Shown: in pieces, positions 57,582 through 64,000 of the stretch
How the letters are laid out: the number at the start of each line of letters is the position of its first letter
How positions within the stretch are numbered: position 1 is the stretch's first letter
From: Halomonas gemina
Lineage (GTDB): Bacteria > Pseudomonadota > Gammaproteobacteria > Pseudomonadales > Halomonadaceae
DNA length: 64,000 nucleotides
Reading direction: 5' to 3'
NCBI RefSeq assembly: GCF_023554995.1
Contig: NZ_JAMJPK010000002.1
Coordinates: 310,001-374,000, forward strand
The notes under the pieces: generated by a model
What the model was told of the DNA's origin: nothing
Databases searched by the model: none
The model's input: the letters and a program-made list of their open reading frames with translations, nothing else
Position numbers and translations under genes: made by a program

Positions 57582-59164
57582 GGTGTCGTCTCCCGTGGGG
57601 CCTCGTAGCCCGCCCGATGCATGCCCTGGCCGTAGGCGGGTGCGGAATCGAGCCGTGCCAGGAAGGCCTCGGCCTGCTCGCGCAGGGCCGCGCGCTTGTC
57701 ATCGCTCATGCGCCGCAGGCTGGCGTAGATCAGCTTCATGCGCGGATTGCCGCTCAGGGTGTCGGCGTGGCGCTCCAGGAAGGCCCAGTAGAGGCTGTTG
57801 AAGGGACAGGCGTCGGCCCCCGTGGCCTGCTTCGGGTCGAAGCGGCAGTGCCGGCAGTGGTCCGACATGCGGTCGATGTACTTCCCCGAGGCGCAGTAGG
57901 GCTTGGAGCCCATCAGGCCACCGTCGGCATGCAGCACCATCCCTAAGGTGTTGGGCAGTTCCACCCATTCGCAGGCATCGGCGTAGACCGCCAGGTACCA
58001 GTCGCAGAGGGCCTCGGGCGCCACGTCGCAGAGCAGCGCGAAGTTGCCGGTGACCATCAGCCGCTGGATGTGATGGGCATAGGCATGGTCGCGGGTCATC
58101 TCGATGGCGCGCCTCAGGCAGCGCAGGTCGGTGTCGCCGCTCCAGAAGGCCGCGGGCAGGCCACGGCGCGTCCTCAGGGCGTTGCGGCGCTTGTAGTCGG
58201 GCATCCGCGTCCAGTAGAGGCCGCGCACATACTCCCGCCAGCCCAGCACCTGGCGGATGAAGCCCTCGACGGAGTTGAGCGGCGCGCGCCCCTCGAGATA
58301 CTCGCGTTCCACCGCCTCGCACACCTCCCGGGGCGAGAGCAGGCCCAGGTTGAGGGCCGGGGAGAGCCGGGAGTGGAAGAGGAAGGGCTCGGCGTCGCGG
58401 ATGGCATCCTGGTAGCGGCCGAAGTCGGGGAGCAGGTGCTCGATGAAGTGGCGCAACTCCACCAGCGCCTGACGGCGCGTCACCGGCCAGTGGAAGCTTT
58501 CGAGGGTGCCGAAGTGCTCGCCGAAATGCTCCGCCACCAGCGCCAGGACCTCATCCGTGACGGCATCACGGCGGTGGTGCGGCGGGTCGGGAACCTCGCG
58601 CGATGCGGGCAGCGGCTGGCGGTTATCATGGTCGAAGTTCCACTGGCCGCCCGACGGCTTGCCCTCCTCCATCAGCAGGCCGGTGCGGCGGCGCTGCTCA
58701 CGGTAGAAGTGCTCCATGCGCGGGGCCTTGCGGCCCTTGGCCCAGGCGGCGAACTCCTCCGGTGTGGTGAAGAAGCGTTCATCTTCCATCAGGCGCCAGG
58801 GCAGGGCAGCGTCCTCGCGCCCGCGCATCGCCTGCCACAGCCGCCACTCGCCGGGGCGCACCACGCGGACCTCGTCGCAGCCGTAGAGGCCCGCGAGGCG
58901 CTCCGCCTCGTCGACCAGCGTCTGGGCATTGTCCGGGTCGTCCAGGGCGCTGTAGTGCACCCGGTGGCCCCTGTCGCGAAGTTCGGTGGCGAAGTGGCGC
59001 ATGGCGGAGAGGATCAGGGCGATCTTCTGGGGATGATGGGGCACATAGGTGCCTTCGGCGGCCACCTCGCACAGCGCCACCACCGTGCCGTCCGGCGGGT
59101 CGCGCAGGCTGGCCATGGCGTGGCTGAGCTGGTCGCCGAGCAGCAGCACGAGCGGGCGGGGCAT
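57578..59164 (-). CDS. Iron-sulfur cryptochrome/photolyase (FeS-BCP, PhrB-like)
   Basis: The 528-residue protein belongs to the deoxyribodipyrimidine photolyase-related family: N-terminal LVLLLGDQLSHAMASL and a long C-terminal FAD domain with WREYVRGLYWTRMPDY. Cysteines in LLCDV, DHCRHC and DACPF fit the four ligands of the [4Fe-4S] cluster seen in Agrobacterium PhrB. Those enzymes repair (6-4) photoproducts using light. The ATG at 59164 is used. A TGTACA dyad lies 17-40 bases upstream of the start codon, over the likely promoter or start of transcription. Confidence 0.9.
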   Translation of the reverse strand: MPRPLVLLLGDQLSHAMASLRDPPDGTVVALCEVAAEGTYVPHHPQKIALILSAMRHFATELRDRGHRVHYSALDDPDNAQTLVDEAERLAGLYGCDEVRVVRPGEWRLWQAMRGREDAALPWRLMEDERFFTTPEEFAAWAKGRKAPRMEHFYREQRRRTGLLMEEGKPSGGQWNFDHDNRQPLPASREVPDPPHHRRDAVTDEVLALVAEHFGEHFGTLESFHWPVTRRQALVELRHFIEHLLPDFGRYQDAIRDAEPFLFHSRLSPALNLGLLSPREVCEAVEREYLEGRAPLNSVEGFIRQVLGWREYVRGLYWTRMPDYKRRNALRTRRGLPAAFWSGDTDLRCLRRAIEMTRDHAYAHHIQRLMVTGNFALLCDVAPEALCDWYLAVYADACEWVELPNTLGMVLHADGGLMGSKPYCASGKYIDRMSDHCRHCRFDPKQATGADACPFNSLYWAFLERHADTLSGNPRMKLIYASLRRMSDDKRAALREQAEAFLARLDSAPAYGQGMHRAGYEAPRETTP

Positions 59165-59180
59165 GGTACTTACCTCAAGC

Positions 59181-59204
59181 TGTACAAATCCTGATCATAG
59201 TACA
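59181..59204 (-). promoter_or_regulatory. Possible LitR/MerR-type light-response operator
   Basis: TGTACA at 59181-59186, exactly 12 bases, AGTACA at 59199-59204. As I recall, LitR of Pseudomonas putida binds T(G/A)TACA-N12-TGTA(C/T)A, which this matches with one change. It lies just upstream of the photolyase start. No litR gene is in this window. Confidence 0.5.
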
Positions 59205-59277
59205 ACTTCATCCCACCCGGGGCGAGCGGGCTGATAGACTAGTTGCGATCGTCTCATCGACCCGAAGGAGCTCGCGC

Positions 59278-60366
59278 ATGACCCCCTCGAACCCGGACAA
59301 GGCCTCCCCCGACCTGGATGTACCGGGCAGCGGCCGGCTGGCCCATGCCCCCGCCGACCACCCGGCGGTGGCACGGCCGAAGGTCGGCGTGGTGCTGGCC
59401 AACCTGGGCACGCCGGATGCCACCGACTACTGGTCGATGCGCCGCTACCTGAGCGAGTTCCTCTCCGACAAGCGAGTGGTCGACTACCCGGACTGGAAAT
59501 GGCAGCCGCTGCTGCAGCTGATCATCCTCTCGCGGCGCCCCTTCAAGTCCGGCGAGGCCTATCGCGGTATCTGGAACACCGAGAGGGACGAGAGCCCGCT
59601 GCTGACCATCACCCGGGAGCAGACCCGCAAGGTCGCGGCGGGGCTGCACGCCCAGTACGGCGAGGGCGTGATGGTGGATTTCTGCATGCGCTACGGCAAT
59701 CCCTCCACCGCCAGCGTGCTGAAGCGCATGCAGGCGGCTGGCTGCGAGCGCATCCTGTTCTTCCCGCTCTATCCGCAGTACGCCTCGCCAACCACCGCCA
59801 CGGCCAACGATCAGGCCTTCCGCACCCTGATGCGGCTCAAGTGGCAGCCGGCGATCCGCACCGTGCCCGCCTACTTCGAGCATCCCGACTATCTGGATGC
59901 CCTGGCGAGCTCCGTGCGCGAGGCCTATGACGCCGCCGAGACGCCGCCTGAGGTGCTGGTCGCCTCCTACCACGGGGTGCCCAAGCGCTACCTGCTGGAG
60001 GGTGACCCCTACCACTGCCAGTGCCAGAAGACCACGCGGCTGCTGCGCGAGCGGCTGGGCTGGGAGGGCGACGCGATCCAGACCGCCTTCCAGTCCAAGT
60101 TCGGCCCCGAGGAGTGGGTGGGGCCGGCGACCGTGGAACATGTCGCCGAACTGGCCCGCCAGGGGAGGAAGCACATCGCCGTGGTCTCGCCGGCCTTCTC
60201 GTCGGACTGCGTGGAGACCCTGGAGGAGATCGAGGAGGAGATTCGTGACGCCTTCATCGAAGCCGGCGGCGAGACCTTCACCTACATTCCCTGCCTGAAT
60301 GATCGCGACGACCATATCGCCGCGCTGCTCTCGATCATCGACAACGAGCTGGGTGGCTGGGTGTAG
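59278..60366 (+). CDS. hemH: Ferrochelatase
   Basis: The 362-residue enzyme inserts Fe(II) into protoporphyrin IX, the last haem step. It has the family start VVLANLGTPDATDYWSMRRYLSEFL, the metal-side His in VASYHGVPKRYLLEGDPYHCQC, the FGPEEWVGPAT segment and AVVSPAFSSDCVETLEEIEEEI. About 35 extra residues precede the conserved part. ATG 59278 has GAAGGAG upstream. It complements hemN at 28 kb. Confidence 0.96.
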   Translation: MTPSNPDKASPDLDVPGSGRLAHAPADHPAVARPKVGVVLANLGTPDATDYWSMRRYLSEFLSDKRVVDYPDWKWQPLLQLIILSRRPFKSGEAYRGIWNTERDESPLLTITREQTRKVAAGLHAQYGEGVMVDFCMRYGNPSTASVLKRMQAAGCERILFFPLYPQYASPTTATANDQAFRTLMRLKWQPAIRTVPAYFEHPDYLDALASSVREAYDAAETPPEVLVASYHGVPKRYLLEGDPYHCQCQKTTRLLRERLGWEGDAIQTAFQSKFGPEEWVGPATVEHVAELARQGRKHIAVVSPAFSSDCVETLEEIEEEIRDAFIEAGGETFTYIPCLNDRDDHIAALLSIIDNELGGWV

Positions 60367-60408
60367 GCCCTGCCACTGCTTGTCGAACCCTGTCCACCCT
60401 GCATCGGA

Positions 60409-60423
60409 CCCGCCACTGGCGGG
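60409..60423. terminator. Weak hairpin between hemH and mnhG
   Basis: CCCGCC / GGCGGG with loop ACT, between convergent genes, without a clear T-run on either strand. Confidence 0.4.
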
Positions 60424-60434
60424 CCTGAACGGTG

Positions 60435-60827
60435 TCAGCCGTGGCCGCGATCGGGGTGGGGCACCGGCTTCTCGCCGATCTCCTCGTCGCGCAGCTCGGG
60501 CGGGTTGCCGCGGGTCTTGTCCTCGTGCCGCAGCTGCATGTGCAGGCCGGTCTTGGCCAGCAGGTGGGCGCTGACCGGGGCGGTGATGAACAGGAACAGC
60601 GTGATCAGCATCTCCTGGATGTCGGGCTTGCCGTCGATCACCCAGAAATAGAGCATCGAGGCCACCAGCATGCAGCCGATCCCCAGGGTGGTGGCCTTGG
60701 TGGGCCCGTGCAGGCGCATGTAGAAGTCGCGCAGGTGGGCCATGCCCAGTGAGCCGATGAAGGCGAAGGCGCCACCGGCGACCAGCAGGAAGGCGATCAC
60801 GCCCTCGAGGAGCACGTACAGCGTCAT
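60435..60827 (-). CDS. mnhG: Mrp-type Na+/H+ antiporter subunit G
   Basis: The 130-residue protein has three membrane segments. The MnhG motif GSLGMAHLRDFYMRLHGPTKATTLGIG is followed by LITLFLFITAPVSAHLLAKTG. The charged C-terminal tail (PPELRDEEIGEKPVPHPDRG) is longer than in Bacillus MrpG. ATG 60827 has GGAGG upstream. Last gene of the mnh operon, 8 bases after mnhF. Confidence 0.94.
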   Translation of the reverse strand: MTLYVLLEGVIAFLLVAGGAFAFIGSLGMAHLRDFYMRLHGPTKATTLGIGCMLVASMLYFWVIDGKPDIQEMLITLFLFITAPVSAHLLAKTGLHMQLRHEDKTRGNPPELRDEEIGEKPVPHPDRGHG

Positions 60828-60835
60828 GGGGCCTC

Positions 60836-61105
60836 CTATTCGATGATGTCGCCGCGCAGCAGGTACTTGCAGACCGCCACGGTGCTGATGAACCCGAGCA
60901 TGGCGATCAGCAGCGCCGACTCGAAGTAGGTCTTGGTGTTCAGCCAGAGCCCCATCAGCACGATCAGCGCGATGGAGTTCACGTACATGGTATCCAGCGC
61001 GAGGATCCGGTCCGGCATGTCCGGCCCCACCGTCAGGCGATAGACGTTGAGCAGCAGGGCCGCCACCACCAGGGCCATGCTGGTCCACAGGGCAATGTCT
61101 AGCAT
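60836..61105 (-). CDS. mnhF: Mrp-type Na+/H+ antiporter subunit F
   Basis: The 89-residue protein has three membrane segments, with the conserved VGPDMPDRILALDTMYVNSIALIVL block. The acidic DRILALD motif is essential in MrpF homologues. The start ATG at 61105 overlaps the mnhE stop by 7 bases. Confidence 0.94.
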   Translation of the reverse strand: MLDIALWTSMALVVAALLLNVYRLTVGPDMPDRILALDTMYVNSIALIVLMGLWLNTKTYFESALLIAMLGFISTVAVCKYLLRGDIIE

Positions 61106-61596
61106 TCGTAGATCTCCTTCAGCGGCCGCTCGTAGCGCTCGCGGATATGCGTGATCAGCGCCTCTTCGTCCTCCACGTCCAGGGCATGGATCAGCAGCGT
61201 CCGGCCGTCCAGGCGCAGGTTGGCCGATACCGTGCCCGGGGTCAGGCTGATGGTGTTGGCCAGCAGGGTGATGGTGAAACGGTCCTGGAGCATCAGCGGG
61301 TATTCGACGAAGTGGGGGCGCAGCCGGCGCCAGGGATTGACGATCAGCCAGGCCACCTCGATGTTGGCGACGAGGATATCGCCCAGCACGCGCAGCACGA
61401 AGCGCAGCAGCAGCCAGGGCCGGGCCACATGGGGCTGGGCATCCCAGAAGCGGTGGGTGGCCAGCGGGATCACCACCGCCAGGACACTGCCCAGCAGCAG
61501 CTGGCCGAAGGCGGTGCTGCGCACCAGCAGCAGCCACACCGCCAGCAGCAGGATCGACAGCAACGGGGTCGGTAGCCAGGGACGGGGCTTGATCAT
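61099..61596 (-). CDS. mnhE: Mrp-type Na+/H+ antiporter subunit E
   Basis: The 165-residue protein has membrane segments near the N-terminus and a cytoplasmic tail. It shows the MnhE blocks VLGDILVANIEVAWLIVNP and ANTISLTPGTVSANLR, and the helix ITHIRERYERPLKEIYE. It is required for assembly of the antiporter. It overlaps mnhD by 4 bases. Confidence 0.94.
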   Translation of the reverse strand: MIKPRPWLPTPLLSILLLAVWLLLVRSTAFGQLLLGSVLAVVIPLATHRFWDAQPHVARPWLLLRFVLRVLGDILVANIEVAWLIVNPWRRLRPHFVEYPLMLQDRFTITLLANTISLTPGTVSANLRLDGRTLLIHALDVEDEEALITHIRERYERPLKEIYEC

Positions 61597-63101
61597 GGCG
61601 TGCCTCCGGCATCGTTGATCAGGGCGTTGACCACCACCCGGGGGTTGGCCAGCTGGTCGGCGGTGGCCCGGGTGTAGTCGCTAACCGGGCCGGCCAGGAC
61701 CACCAGCAGCGGCGAGGCACCCAGCAGCCAGGCGACCCCGAACCACTGGCGTCGCGGCAGGGGCAGGCCCATCGGCTCCCCCTGGCTGCGCCAGAACAGC
61801 GTGGAGCCGGCCCGGGACAGGGCGACCAGTGCGCACAGGCCGGTGCCCAGCAGGACCGGCCACAGCCAGGCGCGCTGGACCCCCTCGGCCGAAGCCATCA
61901 GCAGCGCCTTGCCGATGGCCCCGGAGAGCGGGGGCAGGCCGGCCACTGCCACGGCACCGACGAAGAACAGCCCGGCCAGCCAGCCGCCCTGGTGCAGGGG
62001 GCGGCCCTTGACCAGGCGGGTGCCGGCCTTGCCACGCTGCAGGCCGATCAGCTCGGCCAGCAGGAAGAGCCCGCCGGTGATCAGGGTGGTGTGCACCAGG
62101 TAGTAGAGCAGGGCGGAGACGGCGGCCGGCGAGCCCATGCCGATGCCGGCCAGCAGGGTGCCCACCGAGACCAGCACCAGGTAGGCCACCAGCAGGCGCA
62201 GGTCACGGGCGGCCAGCACGCCGACCCCGGCCGCCACCAGGGTGCCCAGCGACAGCCACCATACCCAGGCCTGCTCGAGGTCGGCCAGCGGCCCGGCTTG
62301 CTCGCCGAAGACCAGCGAATAGACCCGCAGGATGGCGTAAATGCCGACCTTGGTCATGATGGCAAAGAGCGCCGCCACCGGCGCCGGGGCGGCGGCGTAG
62401 GCCCGCGGCAGCCAGAAGTAGAGCGGCAGGATCGCGGCCTTCAGGCCGAACACCACCAGCAGCATCAGGCCGCCGGCGGTCACCAGCCCGGCCCGCTCGG
62501 CGGGCAGCTCGCCGAGGCGCACCGCCATGTCGGCCATGTTGAGGGTGCCGGTGGCGCCATAGAGCACGCCCACCGCGATCAGGAACAGCGAGGAGCCGGC
62601 CAGGTTGAGCACCACGTAGTAGACCCCGGCCTGGATGCGCGCCTTGCCGCCGCCGTGCAGCAGCAGGGCGTAGGAGGCGAGCAGCAGCACCTCGAAGAAC
62701 ACGAAGAGGTTGAACAGGTCACCGGTGAGGAAGGCCCCGTTGATGCCCATCAGCTGCCACTGGAAGAGGCCGTGGAAGTTGCTGCCGCGCTCGTCGTCGC
62801 CGGCACAGGCGAATACCACGGCGCCCAGGGCGAGTACGGCGGTGAGCAGCACCATCAGCGCCGAGAGGCGGTCGAGGACCAGCACGATGCCGAAGGGCGG
62901 CTGCCAGCCGCCCAGCGCATAGTAGGTGACCTCGCCGCCGGCGGCACGCGCCACCAGGGCGATGCCGACCACCACCAGCAGGGCGGTGGCGACAACCCCG
63001 ATCAGGCGCTTGGCCCGGGTGGCCCCCTGGCGGCGATACAGCAGCAGGATGCCGGCCACCAGCGGCAGCACCACGGGCAGGACGATCAGATGCTGCATCA
63101 C
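61593..63101 (-). CDS. mnhD: Mrp-type Na+/H+ antiporter subunit D
   Basis: This 502-residue protein with about 14 membrane segments is homologous to complex I subunits NuoM/N. It has FFEVLLLASYALLLHGG and, with the conserved Lys and Glu of proton-pumping subunits, GLKAAILPLYFWLPRAYAAA. It is one of the proton/cation-conducting subunits. Neighbours overlap by 4 bases on both sides. Confidence 0.95.
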   Translation of the reverse strand: MMQHLIVLPVVLPLVAGILLLYRRQGATRAKRLIGVVATALLVVVGIALVARAAGGEVTYYALGGWQPPFGIVLVLDRLSALMVLLTAVLALGAVVFACAGDDERGSNFHGLFQWQLMGINGAFLTGDLFNLFVFFEVLLLASYALLLHGGGKARIQAGVYYVVLNLAGSSLFLIAVGVLYGATGTLNMADMAVRLGELPAERAGLVTAGGLMLLVVFGLKAAILPLYFWLPRAYAAAPAPVAALFAIMTKVGIYAILRVYSLVFGEQAGPLADLEQAWVWWLSLGTLVAAGVGVLAARDLRLLVAYLVLVSVGTLLAGIGMGSPAAVSALLYYLVHTTLITGGLFLLAELIGLQRGKAGTRLVKGRPLHQGGWLAGLFFVGAVAVAGLPPLSGAIGKALLMASAEGVQRAWLWPVLLGTGLCALVALSRAGSTLFWRSQGEPMGLPLPRRQWFGVAWLLGASPLLVVLAGPVSDYTRATADQLANPRVVVNALINDAGGTP

Positions 63102-63442
63102 GGGCGGCCCTCCCCGTCTTCATGGTTGCGGCCGTCGACATGGTCGTTGCCTGCCTCGCTGCGTGCGCGCATCGCCAGGATCACCACGAAGGCGGTCATG
63201 GCGAAGCCGATCACGATGGCGGTGAGCACCAGCGCCTGGGGCAGCGGGTCGGCATAGTCCGACGGCCCGTCGAGGATGGCGGCGCCGTCGGTGGTCAGCC
63301 CGCCCATGGAGAACAGGAAGAGGTTGACCGCATAGGAGAGCAGGGTGAGGCCGACCACCACCGGGAAGGTGCGGCCGCGCAATACCAGGTAGAGCCCGCA
63401 GGCGGTCAGCACGCCGGTAGTGATGGCGTAGAGGCTTTCCAT
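63098..63442 (-). CDS. mnhC: Mrp-type Na+/H+ antiporter subunit C
   Basis: The 114-residue NuoK-like protein has three membrane segments: ITTGVLTACGLYLVLRG, FPVVVGLTLLSYAVNLFLFS and a third containing QALVLTAIVIGFAMTAFVVI. The ATG at 63442 overlaps the upstream stop codon (ATGA). Its His/Asp/Glu-rich tail (HVDGRNHEDGEGRP) is unusual but short. Confidence 0.95.
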   Translation of the reverse strand: MESLYAITTGVLTACGLYLVLRGRTFPVVVGLTLLSYAVNLFLFSMGGLTTDGAAILDGPSDYADPLPQALVLTAIVIGFAMTAFVVILAMRARSEAGNDHVDGRNHEDGEGRP

Positions 63443-64000
63443 CAGCGTTTCTCCTTGCCGGGTCGCGAAGTGGGGCCGGTATCGAAGCTGCTGGCGGCTT
63501 CCTTGGCCGGACGGTGAGGCGTGGTGACCTTGCCCAGGTTGGCGAGGATCATCAGTGTGGCCCCCACCACCGCCAGGTAGACGCCGAGGTCGAAGAGCAT
63601 GGCGGTGGCCAGCTCGAAGTCGCCGACCAGCGGCAGGTGGAAGTGTCCGAAGGCCGAGGTCAGGAAGGGTTGGCCGAACAGCCAGCTGCCCAGGCCGGTG
63701 AGGGTGGCGACGGCCACCCCGGCGATCGCCACCGGCTGGTAGGGGAAGTCGAGGCGCTGCTGGGTCCACTCCACGCCGCGGGCCATGTAGAGCAGGATCA
63801 GCGCCACGGCGGTGACCAGGCCGGCGATGAAGCCGCCACCGGGCTGGTTATGGCCGCGCAGGAAGATGAAGGCGGACACCAGCAGGGCCAGCGGCAGCAG
63901 GGCCATGGAGATGGAGGTGAGGATAGCCGGATAGCGGTCCGGCGACCAGAGACGGCCCTCGCCGTCGCTGTGCGGCATGAACAGCCGCAGCCGGTTGAGC
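63442..64000 (-). CDS. Mrp-type antiporter MnhB domain, probably C-terminus of a fused MnhA-MnhB subunit (partial)
   Basis: The visible part is a MnhB domain: four membrane segments with [39 protein letters not shown] and [20 protein letters not shown]. The frame stays open to the right edge, reading LNRLRLF before the first Met at 63978, with no stop and no ribosome binding site there. In Pseudomonas and Halomonas MnhA and MnhB are usually one protein of about 930 residues, which fits. If the Met at 63978 were the start it would be a separate 178-residue MnhB. Confidence 0.88.
   Translation of the reverse strand, partial: LNRLRLFMPHSDGEGRLWSPDRYPAILTSISMALLPLALLVSAFIFLRGHNQPGGGFIAGLVTAVALILLYMARGVEWTQQRLDFPYQPVAIAGVAVATLTGLGSWLFGQPFLTSAFGHFHLPLVGDFELATAMLFDLGVYLAVVGATLMILANLGKVTTPHRPAKEAASSFDTGPTSRPGKEKR

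Noticed and set aside
63442..63978. Separate mnhB gene starting at the Met at 63978
   Set aside because: The frame remains open to the window edge, with no ribosome binding site at that Met, and relatives have a fused A-B subunit. The sequence beyond 64000 is needed to be certain.

Overview
The window is a stretch of core chromosome from a GC-rich (roughly two-thirds GC) gammaproteobacterium. It is most likely Halomonas or a close Halomonadaceae relative. Support comes from: the ampD-aceEF neighbourhood; an Mrp-type multisubunit Na+/H+ antiporter with an apparently fused A-B subunit; a CrbS/CrbR acetate-sensing pair beside acs and a DUF4212/VC_2705-type symporter; a high-potential iron-sulfur protein; and DUF6482. 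I see no phage, insertion sequence, integrase or CRISPR array. Almost all sequence is ordinary protein-coding DNA, and the very long antisense open frames are shadows caused by high GC.

Layout. 1-7.7 kb: end of ampD, pyruvate dehydrogenase E1 and E2 (aceE, aceF), adk, tsaB, rsmJ. 7.7-12.9 kb: plsB and a ClsB-like phospholipid synthase, a UPF0149 gene with a perfect 9-copy octamer array at its 3' end, and sprT. 12.9-25.9 kb: an acetate module made of acs, crbR, the large hybrid sensor crbS, an unknown small membrane protein, the symporter and its DUF4212 partner, and, divergently, a DUF294 protein plus a DEDD exonuclease. 26-38 kb: ttcA, anr/fnr, hemN, a TauE/SafE-like protein, ccoSIHG and ccoPQON (cbb3 oxidase and its assembly factors). 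38-49 kb: a hydrolase, a Val/Asp tRNA cluster, fadH, the prkA-yeaH-spoVR stress operon, a HiPIP, an orphan Lrp-type RAM protein, an anchored endonuclease, and three tRNA-Leu genes. 49-57 kb: rnr, rlmB, rpsF-rpsR-membrane protein-rplI, dnaB and two small proteins. 57-64 kb: a DUF393/photolyase operon, hemH and the mnhG-F-E-D-C-(A)B antiporter operon, which runs off the right edge.

How it fits together. Pyruvate dehydrogenase and Acs both make acetyl-CoA. CrbS/CrbR probably sense and control acetate use, and a motif resembling GACGATKGTCTA occurs both upstream of acs and three times upstream of the DUF294 gene, in the region it shares with the symporter operon. Anr, HemN and the cbb3 genes form a low-oxygen respiration block, with a good FNR/ANR box upstream of hemN. 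The photolyase has a TGTACA-N12-AGTACA palindrome ahead of it that resembles light-responsive LitR/MerR operators.

The most interesting things are non-coding: the shared acetate-module motif; a family of short period-7/8 repeats that starts at the TAG stop codon of four unrelated genes; the possible light-response operator; and a hairpin placed at the predicted 5' end of the rpsF message. No wholly new gene system could be demonstrated.
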